Assembly: GCF_900105905.1 (NCBI RefSeq)
Contig: NZ_FNSV01000005.1
Span: 6,510,001-6,574,000, forward strand
DNA length: 64,000 bases
Direction of reading: 5' to 3'
From: Rhodococcus koreensis
GTDB lineage: Bacteria; Actinomycetota; Actinomycetes; Mycobacteriales; Mycobacteriaceae
Below are positions 1-8,019 of the stretch, one piece after another. The notes under the pieces are model-generated. The model ran no database searches, was not told the origin of the DNA, and saw only the letters and a list, made by a program, of their open reading frames with translations. Within the stretch, counting starts at the first letter, position 1, and the number at the start of each line of letters is the position of its first letter. Position numbers and translations under genes: made by a program.

Positions 1-183
1 GACGACGAGTTTCACGTCAATCATCCCGATTCTGAACAGTTCTGGTCACACGGGTCCACAGGGACTGCGCGGCGCACGGCCGTCCGATCGCGTCGGGCGG
101 AGACCTCCACCCGGAAACCAGTATTCCGGAATGGCCGGTCTGCTCGGTTTCGATCCGCTGTTCTGGAGCCATTCAGAAATGCG

Positions 184-666
184 CTATTCGGTCAACGGGA
201 AGGCGTGCGACACGTGGATCTTCCAGCTGCCGTCCGGCTGGCGGCGGAACACGTCGACACCCGATTCGCGGACACTCTCGAGTACAGTGCCCGAAGCGTC
301 GGTGACGGTGAGCGGCCACACCAGGCGCACCGCGGCGAGGTCGCCGTCGACGAGCACTTCGGCGATCTCGGGCGCCGCATAGGTGAACGTCCGGTCGGGG
401 ACGGTGAGTACCCGCTGAAACTGCGCGCACGTGGCGTCGTAGTTGCGGTCCTCGGTGCCGGGGTAGATCACGACGACGTCCGGGGCGAACAGCGAGCAGA
501 CCGCAGCCACGTCCTTGTTCGCGAAGTCGCGCGGCCACTGATTCAGGGCGTCCACGATCGATGCCTCGTCTCGGCCTGGTTCCGGCGACGCGGCGTATTC
601 GTCGGCGCAACCCGAGGCCGCCGCGAGGACGAGAACGGCGACCACAGGAAAGCGCCGTGCGCCCAT
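184..666 (-). CDS. SnoaL/NTF2-like lipoprotein
   Basis: Predicted 160-residue exported lipoprotein of unknown substrate. An N-terminal hydrophobic stretch (residues 7-18) ends in a lipobox, AASGC, with the lipidated Cys at residue 20. The rest reads like a SnoaL/NTF2-like fold: an early helix (ALNQWPRDFANKD), then alternating strands ending in DGSWKIHVSH, the usual last strand of this superfamily. The reading frame stays open upstream to 852, but the ATG at 666 is chosen because it directly precedes the signal peptide. NTF2-like lipoproteins act as binding or accessory proteins; no catalytic residue can be assigned. It stands alone, with a divergent neighbour. Confidence 0.75.
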   Translation of the reverse strand: MGARRFPVVAVLVLAAASGCADEYAASPEPGRDEASIVDALNQWPRDFANKDVAAVCSLFAPDVVVIYPGTEDRNYDATCAQFQRVLTVPDRTFTYAAPEIAEVLVDGDLAAVRLVWPLTVTDASGTVLESVRESGVDVFRRQPDGSWKIHVSHAFPLTE

Positions 667-883
667 CCGGCCTCCGTTCGGTGGCACCGTCCGTCCCCTA
701 CCGACGGGTAGAACCAGGGAGTAGTAACGAGAGTTACAAGTATCTTGCCGGAGTTCGTATCCTCCTGTCGAGAAACAACTTTCGGACACGGTCTCGATTC
801 GGCAACGTAGACCACCGGATCGTGATGTGATGTGGTCACACCAGACCGGCAACGCCCAGTGGCGACACCTCAGAGGCGGAATA

Positions 884-1156
884 TTGACGATCGAAGCTCA
901 CCGCGACACCCGCGCGACACGGCACCTGTCCGCATTGGACGCTGCAATTCAGATCCTGACCACCGCGCGCGGAAGCTCGTACAGCGCGGACCAGGCCTTC
1001 GACGAACTCCTCGACTCCTCCATGCGGCATCAGGTCGATGTCGGCGATCTGGCCGAAGCCCTCGCCGACCTCGCCGACGGCATCCGTCCCGAGGCCGACG
1101 ACCACCGCCGGGCCCGCGACGTGGCTGCGCGCGAGTGGGGAGCCTTCCTGCCCTAA
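884..1156 (+). CDS. Stand-alone ANTAR-domain protein
   Basis: About 90 residues. The pattern AIQILTT..G.S...AFDELLDSSMRHQVDVGDLAEAL matches the three-helix ANTAR RNA-binding domain, which acts as a transcription antiterminator by binding twin hairpins. No receiver, GAF or PAS sensor domain is attached, so signal input must come from a partner or from its expression level. The frame is open from ATG at 827, but TTG at 884 is preferred: it has a GAGGCGGA ribosome site just upstream and begins where the conserved region starts. Its stop overlaps that of the opposing zinc-finger gene (CTAA at 1153-1156). Confidence 0.65.
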   Translation: MTIEAHRDTRATRHLSALDAAIQILTTARGSSYSADQAFDELLDSSMRHQVDVGDLAEALADLADGIRPEADDHRRARDVAAREWGAFLP

Positions 1157-1494
1157 CCGGCGCAGTCGATACACGTCAGGGCGGCGGGGAGCGCGTCGAG
1201 CCGAACCTCGGCGATCGGCCGGCCGCACCGGATGCAGAGGCCGTACGTCCCGCTGTCGAGCCGCTGCTGCGCCGCCGCCAGATCCTCGACCTCGCGCCGG
1301 GCGTCGGCCAGCAGCGCCGACACCTGGGCCCGTTCGAACGCGATGGTCGAGCCCTCCGGATCGTGTTCGTCGTCGTCCGTGGTGAATTCCGAACCCTCCA
1401 CGATCGCGGTGAAACGCCCGGTCAGCGACGCGATGCGACGCTCGGCGTCGGCGCGTTCCTCGGCGATTCGGGTGCGCTGCTCCGGGACGGTCAT
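1153..1494 (-). CDS. DksA/TraR-type C4 zinc-finger protein
   Basis: A 113-residue protein with a long amphipathic helical N-terminal part (residues 1-80) and a C-terminal C4 zinc finger: Cys87, Cys90, Cys108, Cys111 (CIRCG and CIDC). TraR/DksA proteins insert a coiled coil into the RNA polymerase secondary channel and modulate initiation. The short length and acidic loop (residues 36-48, rich in D and E) suit the TraR-like actinobacterial branch. Whether it binds polymerase here is inference from family. ATG at 1494. Confidence 0.85.
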   Translation of the reverse strand: MTVPEQRTRIAEERADAERRIASLTGRFTAIVEGSEFTTDDDEHDPEGSTIAFERAQVSALLADARREVEDLAAAQQRLDSGTYGLCIRCGRPIAEVRLDALPAALTCIDCAG

Positions 1495-1577
1495 GTCTGG
1501 GTCAACATCGATGACTGCCCGGTGCTTCCCCGATAATCCGCTCGATCGATCCGGATCTTTCTGTCAGGCTTCCCGGC

Positions 1578-2339
1578 ATGGCGCGCACATTCGAGGATCT
1601 GGTGGCCGAGGCGGAATCCGTCTCGGTGGACGGCTGGGATTTCTCCTGGCTCGACGGCCGGGCCACCGAACAGCGGCCGTCGTGGGGGTATCAGCGCCTG
1701 ATGGGTGAACGGCTCGCGCGGGCGAAGGCTGCTCTGGACATCCAGACCGGCGGTGGGGAGGTCCTCGCCGGCGCCGCGACGATGCCTCGCGTGATGGTGG
1801 CGACGGAATCGTGGCCGCCGAACGTCGCGAAGGCCACGGCACTACTGCATCCGCTCGGCGCGGTTGTCGTGGCCGACGCGGACGAGCCGCCGCTGCCGTT
1901 CGCCGACGGCGCGTTCGACCTGGTGACCAGCAGGCACCCCGCCACGGTGTGGTGGGACGAGATCGCCCGCGTCCTGCAACCCGGAGGCACGTACCTCTCC
2001 CAGCACGTCGGGCACGCGAGCGTCTTCGAACTCGTCGAATACTTCCTGGGGCCGCAACCCGAGAACGTGCGCCGCGGCCGCCACTACGAGGACGAGAGCG
2101 CGGATGCCGAAGCCGCGGGACTCGAGGTCGTCGATCTCCGTTTCGAATCTCTGCGGATCGAGTTCTTCGACATCGGCGCCGTCGTCTACTTCCTGCGCAA
2201 GGTGATCTGGATGGTGCCCGGCTTCACCGCCGCGCAGTACCGCGACCGACTGCGGGAACTCCACGACCGGATCGAGGCGGACGGCCCGTTCGTGGCCCAC
2301 TCGACCCGCTTCCTCATCGACGCCCGCAAACGCGGCTGA
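1578..2339 (+). CDS. Class I SAM-dependent methyltransferase
   Basis: A 253-residue methyltransferase-like protein. The central part has the class I order: a degenerate motif I region (LDIQTGGGEVL), an acidic strand end near VVVADAD, then PLPFADGAFDLVTSRH (motif II/post-I) and IARVLQPGGTYLSQHVG (motif III), all typical of the Methyltransf_11 fold. The C-terminus (RFLIDARKRG) is normal. The substrate is unknown; family members methylate small molecules. The start is the ATG at 1578, with a weak ribosome site. It converges on the next gene with 1 bp between the stop codons. Confidence 0.8.
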   Translation: MARTFEDLVAEAESVSVDGWDFSWLDGRATEQRPSWGYQRLMGERLARAKAALDIQTGGGEVLAGAATMPRVMVATESWPPNVAKATALLHPLGAVVVADADEPPLPFADGAFDLVTSRHPATVWWDEIARVLQPGGTYLSQHVGHASVFELVEYFLGPQPENVRRGRHYEDESADAEAAGLEVVDLRFESLRIEFFDIGAVVYFLRKVIWMVPGFTAAQYRDRLRELHDRIEADGPFVAHSTRFLIDARKRG

Positions 2340-2340
2340 C

Positions 2341-2871
2341 TCAGCTCGTCGCCATCGACTTGTCGAGGGATTCCCGGATGATGTCGGCGTGCCCGGCGTG
2401 CTGGGCCGTTTCACCGATGATGTGGAGCAGCACCCGGCGCGCGGACCAGCGCGATCCCGGTTCGAACCACGGCGCCTTCGGCAGCGGATGCGAGATGTCG
2501 AGGTCGGGCAGCGCGGCCACGATCTCGTCGGTCCGGTGCGCCACCTTCGCGTAACGGTCGAGGACGCCGGCCAGGGTCTCGTCGGCGCGAAGGGTGAATT
2601 CCTTCTCGCGATTGCCGGTGCCGGTGCCGTCCACGGGGCCGCCGCGGACGGCGTCCGTGCCGCGCACGATGAAATCGGCCCACACCCGTTCGGTGTCCGA
2701 CACGTGTTTGACGAGTCCGCCCAGGCACAGCACGCTCGCCGTCGGGCGCCGGGCCGCCTGCTCGTCGGTGAGGTCGCGGACGGTGTGGCGGAGCAGGTAC
2801 CGGTGCTTCGCCAGCGACTCCAGCAAGTCGGCACGCTCGCCGGTAGTCGACGTTTTCGCGGTAGAGGTCAC
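2341..2871 (-). CDS. DinB-like (DUF664) protein
   Basis: A 176-residue protein of the DinB/YfiT four-helix superfamily, DUF664 branch. His residues sit in the expected places for the metal triad: KHVSDTE in the second helix region and the C-terminal GETAQHAGHADIIRE, the family hallmark. Members include thiol-dependent transferases that use mycothiol or bacillithiol, and metal-dependent hydrolases; Rhodococcus makes mycothiol, so a mycothiol-dependent detoxification role is possible but inferred. GTG start at 2871. Confidence 0.8.
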   Translation of the reverse strand: MTSTAKTSTTGERADLLESLAKHRYLLRHTVRDLTDEQAARRPTASVLCLGGLVKHVSDTERVWADFIVRGTDAVRGGPVDGTGTGNREKEFTLRADETLAGVLDRYAKVAHRTDEIVAALPDLDISHPLPKAPWFEPGSRWSARRVLLHIIGETAQHAGHADIIRESLDKSMATS

Positions 2872-2923
2872 GGGGGATCACCTGCTCCAGCCGGTCCGAT
2901 GATGGCGCATTCGACCGTAGCGG

Positions 2924-3943
2924 TCAGCCGCCATGCGCGGTGACATAACCGGTCGCTCGGCCGTGGGTGTCGAGTTCCCACCCCATCCGCTTCCGGGACC
3001 GGAGCGTCACCGAGGAGTCGATGATCTCGAGGCTGGGGGCGCGGGTCTCCAGCCACTCCTGCACCCGCAGCAGGTCGGGCAGTGAAGACACCCACATGCT
3101 GACGAGGAAGTTCGCGGGTCCGGTCATCGACATGCACAAGCGCAGTTCGGGGCGGGTGTTGACGACCTCCACGACGTCGCGGTGCGCGCGCACGGGCAGG
3201 CGGCACCACCACGTGACGGTGATGGGCCACCGCGTCGCGTTCTGGGCGACGTCGCAGCGCAGCACCACCGTGCGGGAGCGCAGCAACCCGGCGAGTTGCC
3301 TGCGCACCGAGGACGCGGGCCGGTCGATCACCGCGGCGATCTCGCGCGCGGACGCCCGGCCGTTCCGGGTGAGTTCGCGGACGAGCGCGCGGGCGACCTC
3401 GTCCGTCAGGCTCTCCGGCCGGCTCGATCCGGACTGCAGAGGGGTGTTCTCCAGTGCCGCGATCGCGGCGGACTGCGCCGTGTCCAGGGAGTCGAGGCGC
3501 CACCGGCTGCCCTCCGCGTGGAGTGCGGTGCACGTGTGCGTCCGGGTCGAATTGACGCTCGGGTGGCGGGGCAACTCCTCGAGCACCAGGTCCGACAACT
3601 CGTGCAACGACCCCGTCTGCACGGTCAGGATGAGGTCCCGGCCACGCGCCGCATGCTCGATCGACGACACCCGCGGGTCCCGGGTGAGCGCCTCGACCAG
3701 TGCCTTCGTGCCGGCGAGGTCGCACGTCACCTCGATCATCGCGGTGAACGCCCCCGCACCCGTCATCGGTGCGGGATAGGCGGTGATCCAGGCCAGTCCG
3801 CGCTCGGTGACCGATTCCCACCGCCGTGCGAGGGTCGCGGACGTCGCGCGGAGGATCGGGGCCAGCTCGGCCCACGTCGCCCGGGGACGGATTTGCAGGG
3901 CGTGAATGAGCGAAAGCTCGGATTCGGTCAGCATCTCGCTCAT
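2924..3943 (-). CDS. Lrp/AsnC-type regulator with two tandem units
   Basis: 339 residues, about twice a normal Lrp (150-160). Two AsnC helix-turn-helix units are seen: residues 8-60 (ESELSLIHALQIRPRATWAELAPIL) and about 165-215 (ARALVRELTRNGRASAREIAAVI), each followed by a ligand-binding-like segment (AGTKALVEALTRDPRV; PANFLVSMWVSSLPDLL). Such doubled Lrp proteins are common in actinobacteria. It is divergent from the amidohydrolase/transporter operon, and the 128-bp gap holds three GACCACCGA half-sites, so it most likely controls that operon and itself in response to an amino acid or acyl amino acid. Confidence 0.85.
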   Translation of the reverse strand: MSEMLTESELSLIHALQIRPRATWAELAPILRATSATLARRWESVTERGLAWITAYPAPMTGAGAFTAMIEVTCDLAGTKALVEALTRDPRVSSIEHAARGRDLILTVQTGSLHELSDLVLEELPRHPSVNSTRTHTCTALHAEGSRWRLDSLDTAQSAAIAALENTPLQSGSSRPESLTDEVARALVRELTRNGRASAREIAAVIDRPASSVRRQLAGLLRSRTVVLRCDVAQNATRWPITVTWWCRLPVRAHRDVVEVVNTRPELRLCMSMTGPANFLVSMWVSSLPDLLRVQEWLETRAPSLEIIDSSVTLRSRKRMGWELDTHGRATGYVTAHGG

Positions 3944-3986
3944 AAAGCTCTTTCTGATTCGGTGAGAATGATCGTTTTCGACGTTA

Positions 3987-4057
3987 TCGGTGGTCCGTCG
4001 TTCCGTGGCTCACAGCATATGACCACCGACGCATTCGGTCCCGAACGTGACCACCGA
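3987..4057. promoter_or_regulatory. Candidate Lrp operator: three GACCACCGA half-sites
   Basis: The 9-mer GACCACCGA occurs at 4021-4029 and 4049-4057, and in inverted orientation (TCGGTGGTC) at 3987-3995, all inside the 128-bp divergent space between the Lrp-type regulator and the amidohydrolase. The two direct copies are 28 bp apart. Lrp-family regulators bind multiple spaced sites, so this is a natural candidate array. Seen by eye; no binding evidence. Confidence 0.45.
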
Positions 4058-4071
4058 CATAAGGGAGAGCA

Positions 4072-5325
4072 ATGGATCTCTTGGACGACGCCCGCGCTCT
4101 GCAGGGCGACCTCGCGCAGTTGCGGCGTGTACTGCACCGCGAACCCGAGGTCGGTCTGGACCTGCCGCGCACGCAGGAAACGGTCCTCGCGGCGTTGGAC
4201 GGACTGCCGCTCGAGATCTCGACGGGAACCCGCACGACGTCCGTGACCGCGGTGCTCCGGGGTGGCCGACGCTCGGCGGGCGCCGCGCCGACGGTGCTGC
4301 TGCGCGCCGACATGGACGGACTGCCGGTCACCGAACAGACCGGACTCGACTTCGCGGCGCAGAACGGCGCCATGCACGGATGCGGGCACGACCTGCACAC
4401 CGCGGCGCTCGTCGGGGCCGCGCAACTGCTCAGCCGGCACCGCGACCGGTTGGCGGGCGACGTCGTCCTGATGTTCCAGCCCGGCGAGGAGGGGTGGGAC
4501 GGCGCCAAGGTGATGGTCGACGAGGGCGTCCTCGACGCGTCCGGTCGGCGCGCGAACACCGCGTACGGCATGCACGTCTTCTCCTGCCAGAAGCCGCAGG
4601 GCCGCTTCTTCTCCAAGGCGGGCACCCTGCTCGCGGCGTCGTACAAACTGACCGTGACGGTGCGCGGGGCGGGTGGCCACGGCTCGTCCCCGTCGACCGC
4701 CCGGGATCCGATCACCGCGATGGCCGAGATGATCACGTCGCTGCAGACCATGATCACCCGGACGTTTGACGTGTTCGACCCCGTCGTCGTGACCGTCGCG
4801 AACGTGCGGGCCGGATCGCGGCACAACATCATTCCCGACGATGCGCGGTTCGAGGCGACCGTCCGGTGCTATTCGCCCGCCACGTACGAGAAGGTGCCGG
4901 GAGCGCTGCGCAGGGTGCTCGAGGGGGTCGCGTCCGCGCAACGCGTCGACGTCGAGGTCGACGTGGCCCCGGAGTTCCCGATGACGATCAACGACGTGGA
5001 CGAGGTCGCGTTCGGCGCCGAAGTCGTCAGCGACCTCATGGGCGAGGACCGCTACGAGACGGTCACGCATCCGATGGCCGGGTCCGAGGACTTCTCCTAC
5101 GTCCTGCAGGAGGTGCCCGGCGCGTTCATCGGGCTGGGCGCGTGCATGCCCGGCGCCGATCCCGCTGCGGCTCCCATGAACCATTCGCCGCGGGCGCAAT
5201 TCGACGACGCGGTGCTCGCGGACGCCGCCACCATCTACGCTGGGCTGGCCGTTCGACGTCTGGAAAAGGCGCAGTCCGGCGATGCCCGGCTCGAGAATGC
5301 CGCGGCCGGAGGTGACGCACGATGA
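4072..5325 (+). CDS. M20 family amidohydrolase (hippurate/N-acyl amino acid hydrolase type)
   Basis: 417-residue M20D metallopeptidase-family amidohydrolase that would release an amino acid from an N-acyl or related amide. Visible signatures: RADMDGLPV, then HGCGHDLHTA (metal-binding Cys/His), QPGEEGWDGAKVM (Glu pair), a dimerisation domain starting GAGGHGSSP, and MAGSEDFSY near the C-terminus. There is no signal peptide, so it is cytoplasmic. AGGGAGAG precedes the ATG by a few bases. Its stop overlaps the transporter start (ATGA, 5322-5325), so the pair is translationally coupled: uptake plus hydrolysis of the same substrate class. Confidence 0.9.
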   Translation: MDLLDDARALQGDLAQLRRVLHREPEVGLDLPRTQETVLAALDGLPLEISTGTRTTSVTAVLRGGRRSAGAAPTVLLRADMDGLPVTEQTGLDFAAQNGAMHGCGHDLHTAALVGAAQLLSRHRDRLAGDVVLMFQPGEEGWDGAKVMVDEGVLDASGRRANTAYGMHVFSCQKPQGRFFSKAGTLLAASYKLTVTVRGAGGHGSSPSTARDPITAMAEMITSLQTMITRTFDVFDPVVVTVANVRAGSRHNIIPDDARFEATVRCYSPATYEKVPGALRRVLEGVASAQRVDVEVDVAPEFPMTINDVDEVAFGAEVVSDLMGEDRYETVTHPMAGSEDFSYVLQEVPGAFIGLGACMPGADPAAAPMNHSPRAQFDDAVLADAATIYAGLAVRRLEKAQSGDARLENAAAGGDAR

Positions 5326-6650
5326 CCGGGATCGCTACCGAAAGCGGGTCCGTAAACGCAGGCCAGCCCACCGTCCGTCAGCGGTCCGAGCGCTGGGAGA
5401 AGGCTCGCGCGATCGTCGGCGTGGGCACGGGCAACGGGATCGAGTACTTCGACTGGACCGTCTACGCCACGTTCGCCGCGTTCTTCGCCCCGCAGTTCTT
5501 CCACACCGGGTCCGCCGTCTCCGACCTGCTGGCGTCGTTCGGCGTCTTCGCCGTCGGATTCGTTGCCAGGCCGTTCGGCGGTCTGCTGTTCGGCTGGCTG
5601 TCGGACCGCCGGGGACGCAAGCTGTCCATGACGCTCGCCGTCGGCCTCGCCGCGATCGGCAGCCTGGTCATCGGCCTGACCCCGACCCATCAGACGATCG
5701 GTGTCGCGGCGGCGGTGGTCCTCGTCGTGGCGCGTCTCGCGCAGGGCGTCGCGCACGGCGGCGAATTACCGTCCGCACAGACCTACATCGTGGAATTCGC
5801 GCCGACGGCGCGGCGCGGACTCTGGTCCAGCCTCATCTACATCTCCAACACCACCGGAGTAGTGGTGGGCACGCTGCTCGGCGCATTGCTCACGACAACA
5901 CTGAGTTCGGAGCAGATGGCCGACTGGGGTTGGCGGGTGCCGTTCCTGCTAGGCGGCGTGCTCGGCCTGTTCGTGCTGTGGATGCGGTCCCGGATGAGCG
6001 AGACCGAGGTCTACGAGGAGTCGGGTGAGGACACCGCGAGGCAGTCGATGTGGCAACTGTTCGTGGCGCATCGGCGGCAGGTGTTCCAAATCCTGTTCTT
6101 CACGGTCGGCGGCACCGTCGTCTACTACGTGTGGGCGGTGTCGGCGCCGGCGTACGCGATCACGGTCCGGGGTATCGATCCGTCCGGCGCACTGTGGGCG
6201 GGGGTCGGCGCGAACCTCGTACTGATTGCGTCGCTGCCCTTCTGGGGTGCGGTGTCGGACCGGATCGGACGCAAACCGGTGCTGTACATCGGCAACCTCG
6301 GCATCGCGGCCCTGCTGTTTCCGCTCAACGCCATGATCGGGCACAGTGCGCTCACCCTGTTCTTCGCGATGGCGATCGCCCTGTTCGTGATGGGCGCGCT
6401 CCTGGCAGTCATGCCGGCGATGATGGCCGAACTCTTCCCGACCGGGCTGCGCGCCGCCGGTGTCGGGGTGCCGTACTCGATCGGGGTGGCGGCGTTCGGC
6501 GGGACGGCGGCGTACGTCCAGACGTTCTTCGCCGACCGTGGGTCGCCGGAACTGTTCGAGTGGTACGCCCTCGCGCTCATCGCGGTCTCGACCGTCGCGC
6601 TGGTCACGATCCCGGAAACCAGGGGACGGGATCTGGCCGCCCAGCACTAG
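5322..6650 (+). CDS. MHS-family MFS transporter
   Basis: 442 residues, 12 predicted membrane helices. It opens with NGIEYFDWTVYATFAAFFAPQFF, the hallmark of the metabolite:H+ symporter (MHS) branch (the WYDF-like motif), followed by the loop 2-3 signature GWLSDRRGRKLSM and a second copy, GAVSDRIGRKPVL, at mid-protein. MHS members carry small organic acids and zwitterions. Four-base overlap with the amidohydrolase puts it in the same operon, so an acylated amino acid is a reasonable guess. A strong hairpin follows the stop. Confidence 0.9.
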   Translation: MTGIATESGSVNAGQPTVRQRSERWEKARAIVGVGTGNGIEYFDWTVYATFAAFFAPQFFHTGSAVSDLLASFGVFAVGFVARPFGGLLFGWLSDRRGRKLSMTLAVGLAAIGSLVIGLTPTHQTIGVAAAVVLVVARLAQGVAHGGELPSAQTYIVEFAPTARRGLWSSLIYISNTTGVVVGTLLGALLTTTLSSEQMADWGWRVPFLLGGVLGLFVLWMRSRMSETEVYEESGEDTARQSMWQLFVAHRRQVFQILFFTVGGTVVYYVWAVSAPAYAITVRGIDPSGALWAGVGANLVLIASLPFWGAVSDRIGRKPVLYIGNLGIAALLFPLNAMIGHSALTLFFAMAIALFVMGALLAVMPAMMAELFPTGLRAAGVGVPYSIGVAAFGGTAAYVQTFFADRGSPELFEWYALALIAVSTVALVTIPETRGRDLAAQH

Positions 6651-6652
6651 CC

Positions 6653-6698
6653 CACGTGAGCGGCAAAGAGTGCTCCGGCACGCTTTGCCGCTCACGTG
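6653..6698 (+). terminator. Hairpin terminator after MHS transporter
   Basis: Perfect 16-bp stem: CACGTGAGCGGCAAAG at 6653-6668 and its complement at 6683-6698, with a 14-base loop. It starts 3 bp after the transporter stop. There is no U-tract, as is usual for actinobacterial terminators. It ends 15 bp before the lipase start, so it separates the two units. Confidence 0.75.
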
Positions 6699-6713
6699 TG
6701 GGATCTTGAAGCG

Positions 6714-7877
6714 GTGAAGACACACTCGGTACGTATGGCGCGAGCCGCCGCATCCGTCGCGATCGCCTCCCTGACGGTCGGCGGCACGTGCCTCGTCTCC
6801 CCGGCCGCGTTCGCCGACGAGGCCGACCGCACGCCGGGGAGCGTCGTGGACGTCGAGCCGCTGCCCGCCGACCTCTGGATCCCCGGTACCGCCGACGCAC
6901 AGCGAATCACGTACTGGTCGATCGGGTCCGACGGAGGTCCCGCACTCAGCAGCGGTGCCGTGTACGTGCCACCGGGGGACGCGCCCGACGGGGGCTGGCC
7001 GGTGGTCGCGTGGGCGCACGGCACGTCCGGACTCGCGGACGACTGCGCGCCCTCGCTCGTCGGTCCTGCGCTCCCCGAGCGTGACTACCCGTACCTCGGA
7101 CGGTGGCTCGAGCAGGGATACGCCGTCGTCTCCACCGATTACGTCGGCCTCGGCACACCCGGTGTGATGCCCTATCTCGACGGAAAGGTCGAGGCGCACA
7201 GCGTCGTCGACTCGGTGAAGGCCGCACGCGCCGTCGACGAGTCGCTGTCGAACAAGTGGGTGGTCGTCGGGCAGTCGCAGGGTGGCGGGGCCGCGATCAC
7301 GACCGCCCGCTACGCCACCGAGTTCGGCGGGGAGACGCTGGACTACCGCGGGGCCGTGGGAACGGGCGTTCCCGCGAACATCGAACTGACACTGCTGCCG
7401 CTCGGCCCAGGGGTGCCACCCACGGCGATCCCCGCCGGCCTCACGTCGTACCTGTTCTACATCCTCGCGGGACTGCGGTCGGCGCACCCCGAGATCGACC
7501 TCGACTCGTACCTCACACCCCTCGGCGCGCACTACGTGGACGCTGCGGAACAGCTGTGCGTCAACGAACTTCACGATGCTGCGGAGGGTGTGGTGGTCGG
7601 TGACCTGTTCAGCAAGCCGTTGAACACGATTCCGAACTTCCACGGCATGCTCGTGGACTACATGGGCGTCCCGACGAGCGGATACGACCGTCCCCTGTTC
7701 ATCGGGCAGGGGCTCACCGACATCGACGTGCCCGCGCCGTCGGCGTTCTCGCTGGTCGCCGCGCTCACCGCGAACGGTGAGCCGGTCACGTTCACGACGT
7801 ATCCCACCGACCACAGCGGCACGCTCGTCGGTTCGCAGGCCGACACCATCCCGTTCGTGCGGGGCCTGTTCGGCTGA
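6714..7877 (+). CDS. Secreted lipase/esterase, LIP family
   Basis: 387-residue exported alpha/beta hydrolase of the secretory lipase (PF03583-like) type. The N-terminus (KTHSVRMARAAASVAIASLTV...AAFADE) is a Sec signal peptide with probable cleavage after AAFA. Hydrolase marks: WAHGTSGLADDC (oxyanion region), GQSQGG (nucleophile elbow Ser), and a late TDHSG that could supply the catalytic His. GTG at 6714 is preferred, because a GTG at 6696 lies inside the terminator hairpin; ATG at 6735 is another option. The family hydrolyses triglycerides and short esters outside the cell. Monocistronic. Confidence 0.82.
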   Translation: MKTHSVRMARAAASVAIASLTVGGTCLVSPAAFADEADRTPGSVVDVEPLPADLWIPGTADAQRITYWSIGSDGGPALSSGAVYVPPGDAPDGGWPVVAWAHGTSGLADDCAPSLVGPALPERDYPYLGRWLEQGYAVVSTDYVGLGTPGVMPYLDGKVEAHSVVDSVKAARAVDESLSNKWVVVGQSQGGGAAITTARYATEFGGETLDYRGAVGTGVPANIELTLLPLGPGVPPTAIPAGLTSYLFYILAGLRSAHPEIDLDSYLTPLGAHYVDAAEQLCVNELHDAAEGVVVGDLFSKPLNTIPNFHGMLVDYMGVPTSGYDRPLFIGQGLTDIDVPAPSAFSLVAALTANGEPVTFTTYPTDHSGTLVGSQADTIPFVRGLFG

Positions 7878-7889
7878 CCGATCGGGGAC

Positions 7890-7906
7890 TGTCCAGAATC
7901 CGGACA
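7890..7906. promoter_or_regulatory. TGTCC-N7-GGACA element (copy 1)
   Basis: Inverted repeat TGTCC-AGAATCC-GGACA, extending to ACTGTCC/GGACAGT (7888-7908), between the lipase stop and the AcoR-like gene. The same layout recurs at 9728-9744 before the aldehyde dehydrogenase; both copies continue as GGACAGTT. Candidate binding site of the AcoR-like activator. Confidence 0.55.
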
Positions 7907-7971
7907 GTTGCTCGCCGCGTCCCGCGGGCACTATGGCGTGGGTCACACGGTGTGGGTACGTTCGGATGTGA

Positions 7972-7991
7972 GTCGTGCACCGGTGCACGAC
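7972..7991. promoter_or_regulatory. 20-bp perfect palindrome before the AcoR-like gene
   Basis: GTCGTGCAC followed by CGGTGCACGAC reads identically on both strands over 20 bp. It lies 28 bp upstream of the preferred TTG start (8020) and overlaps an alternative in-frame GTG (7975), so it could be an autoregulatory operator. It is unlike the TGTCC-N7-GGACA element. Confidence 0.45.
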
Positions 7992-8019
7992 CGGATCCGC
8001 GCGCGGCAAGGAGTCGAGG

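Noticed and set aside
1-24. Possible first eight codons of a minus-strand gene (ATG at 24) leaving the left edge
   Set aside because: Only 24 bp are visible and there is no good ribosome site upstream of the ATG.
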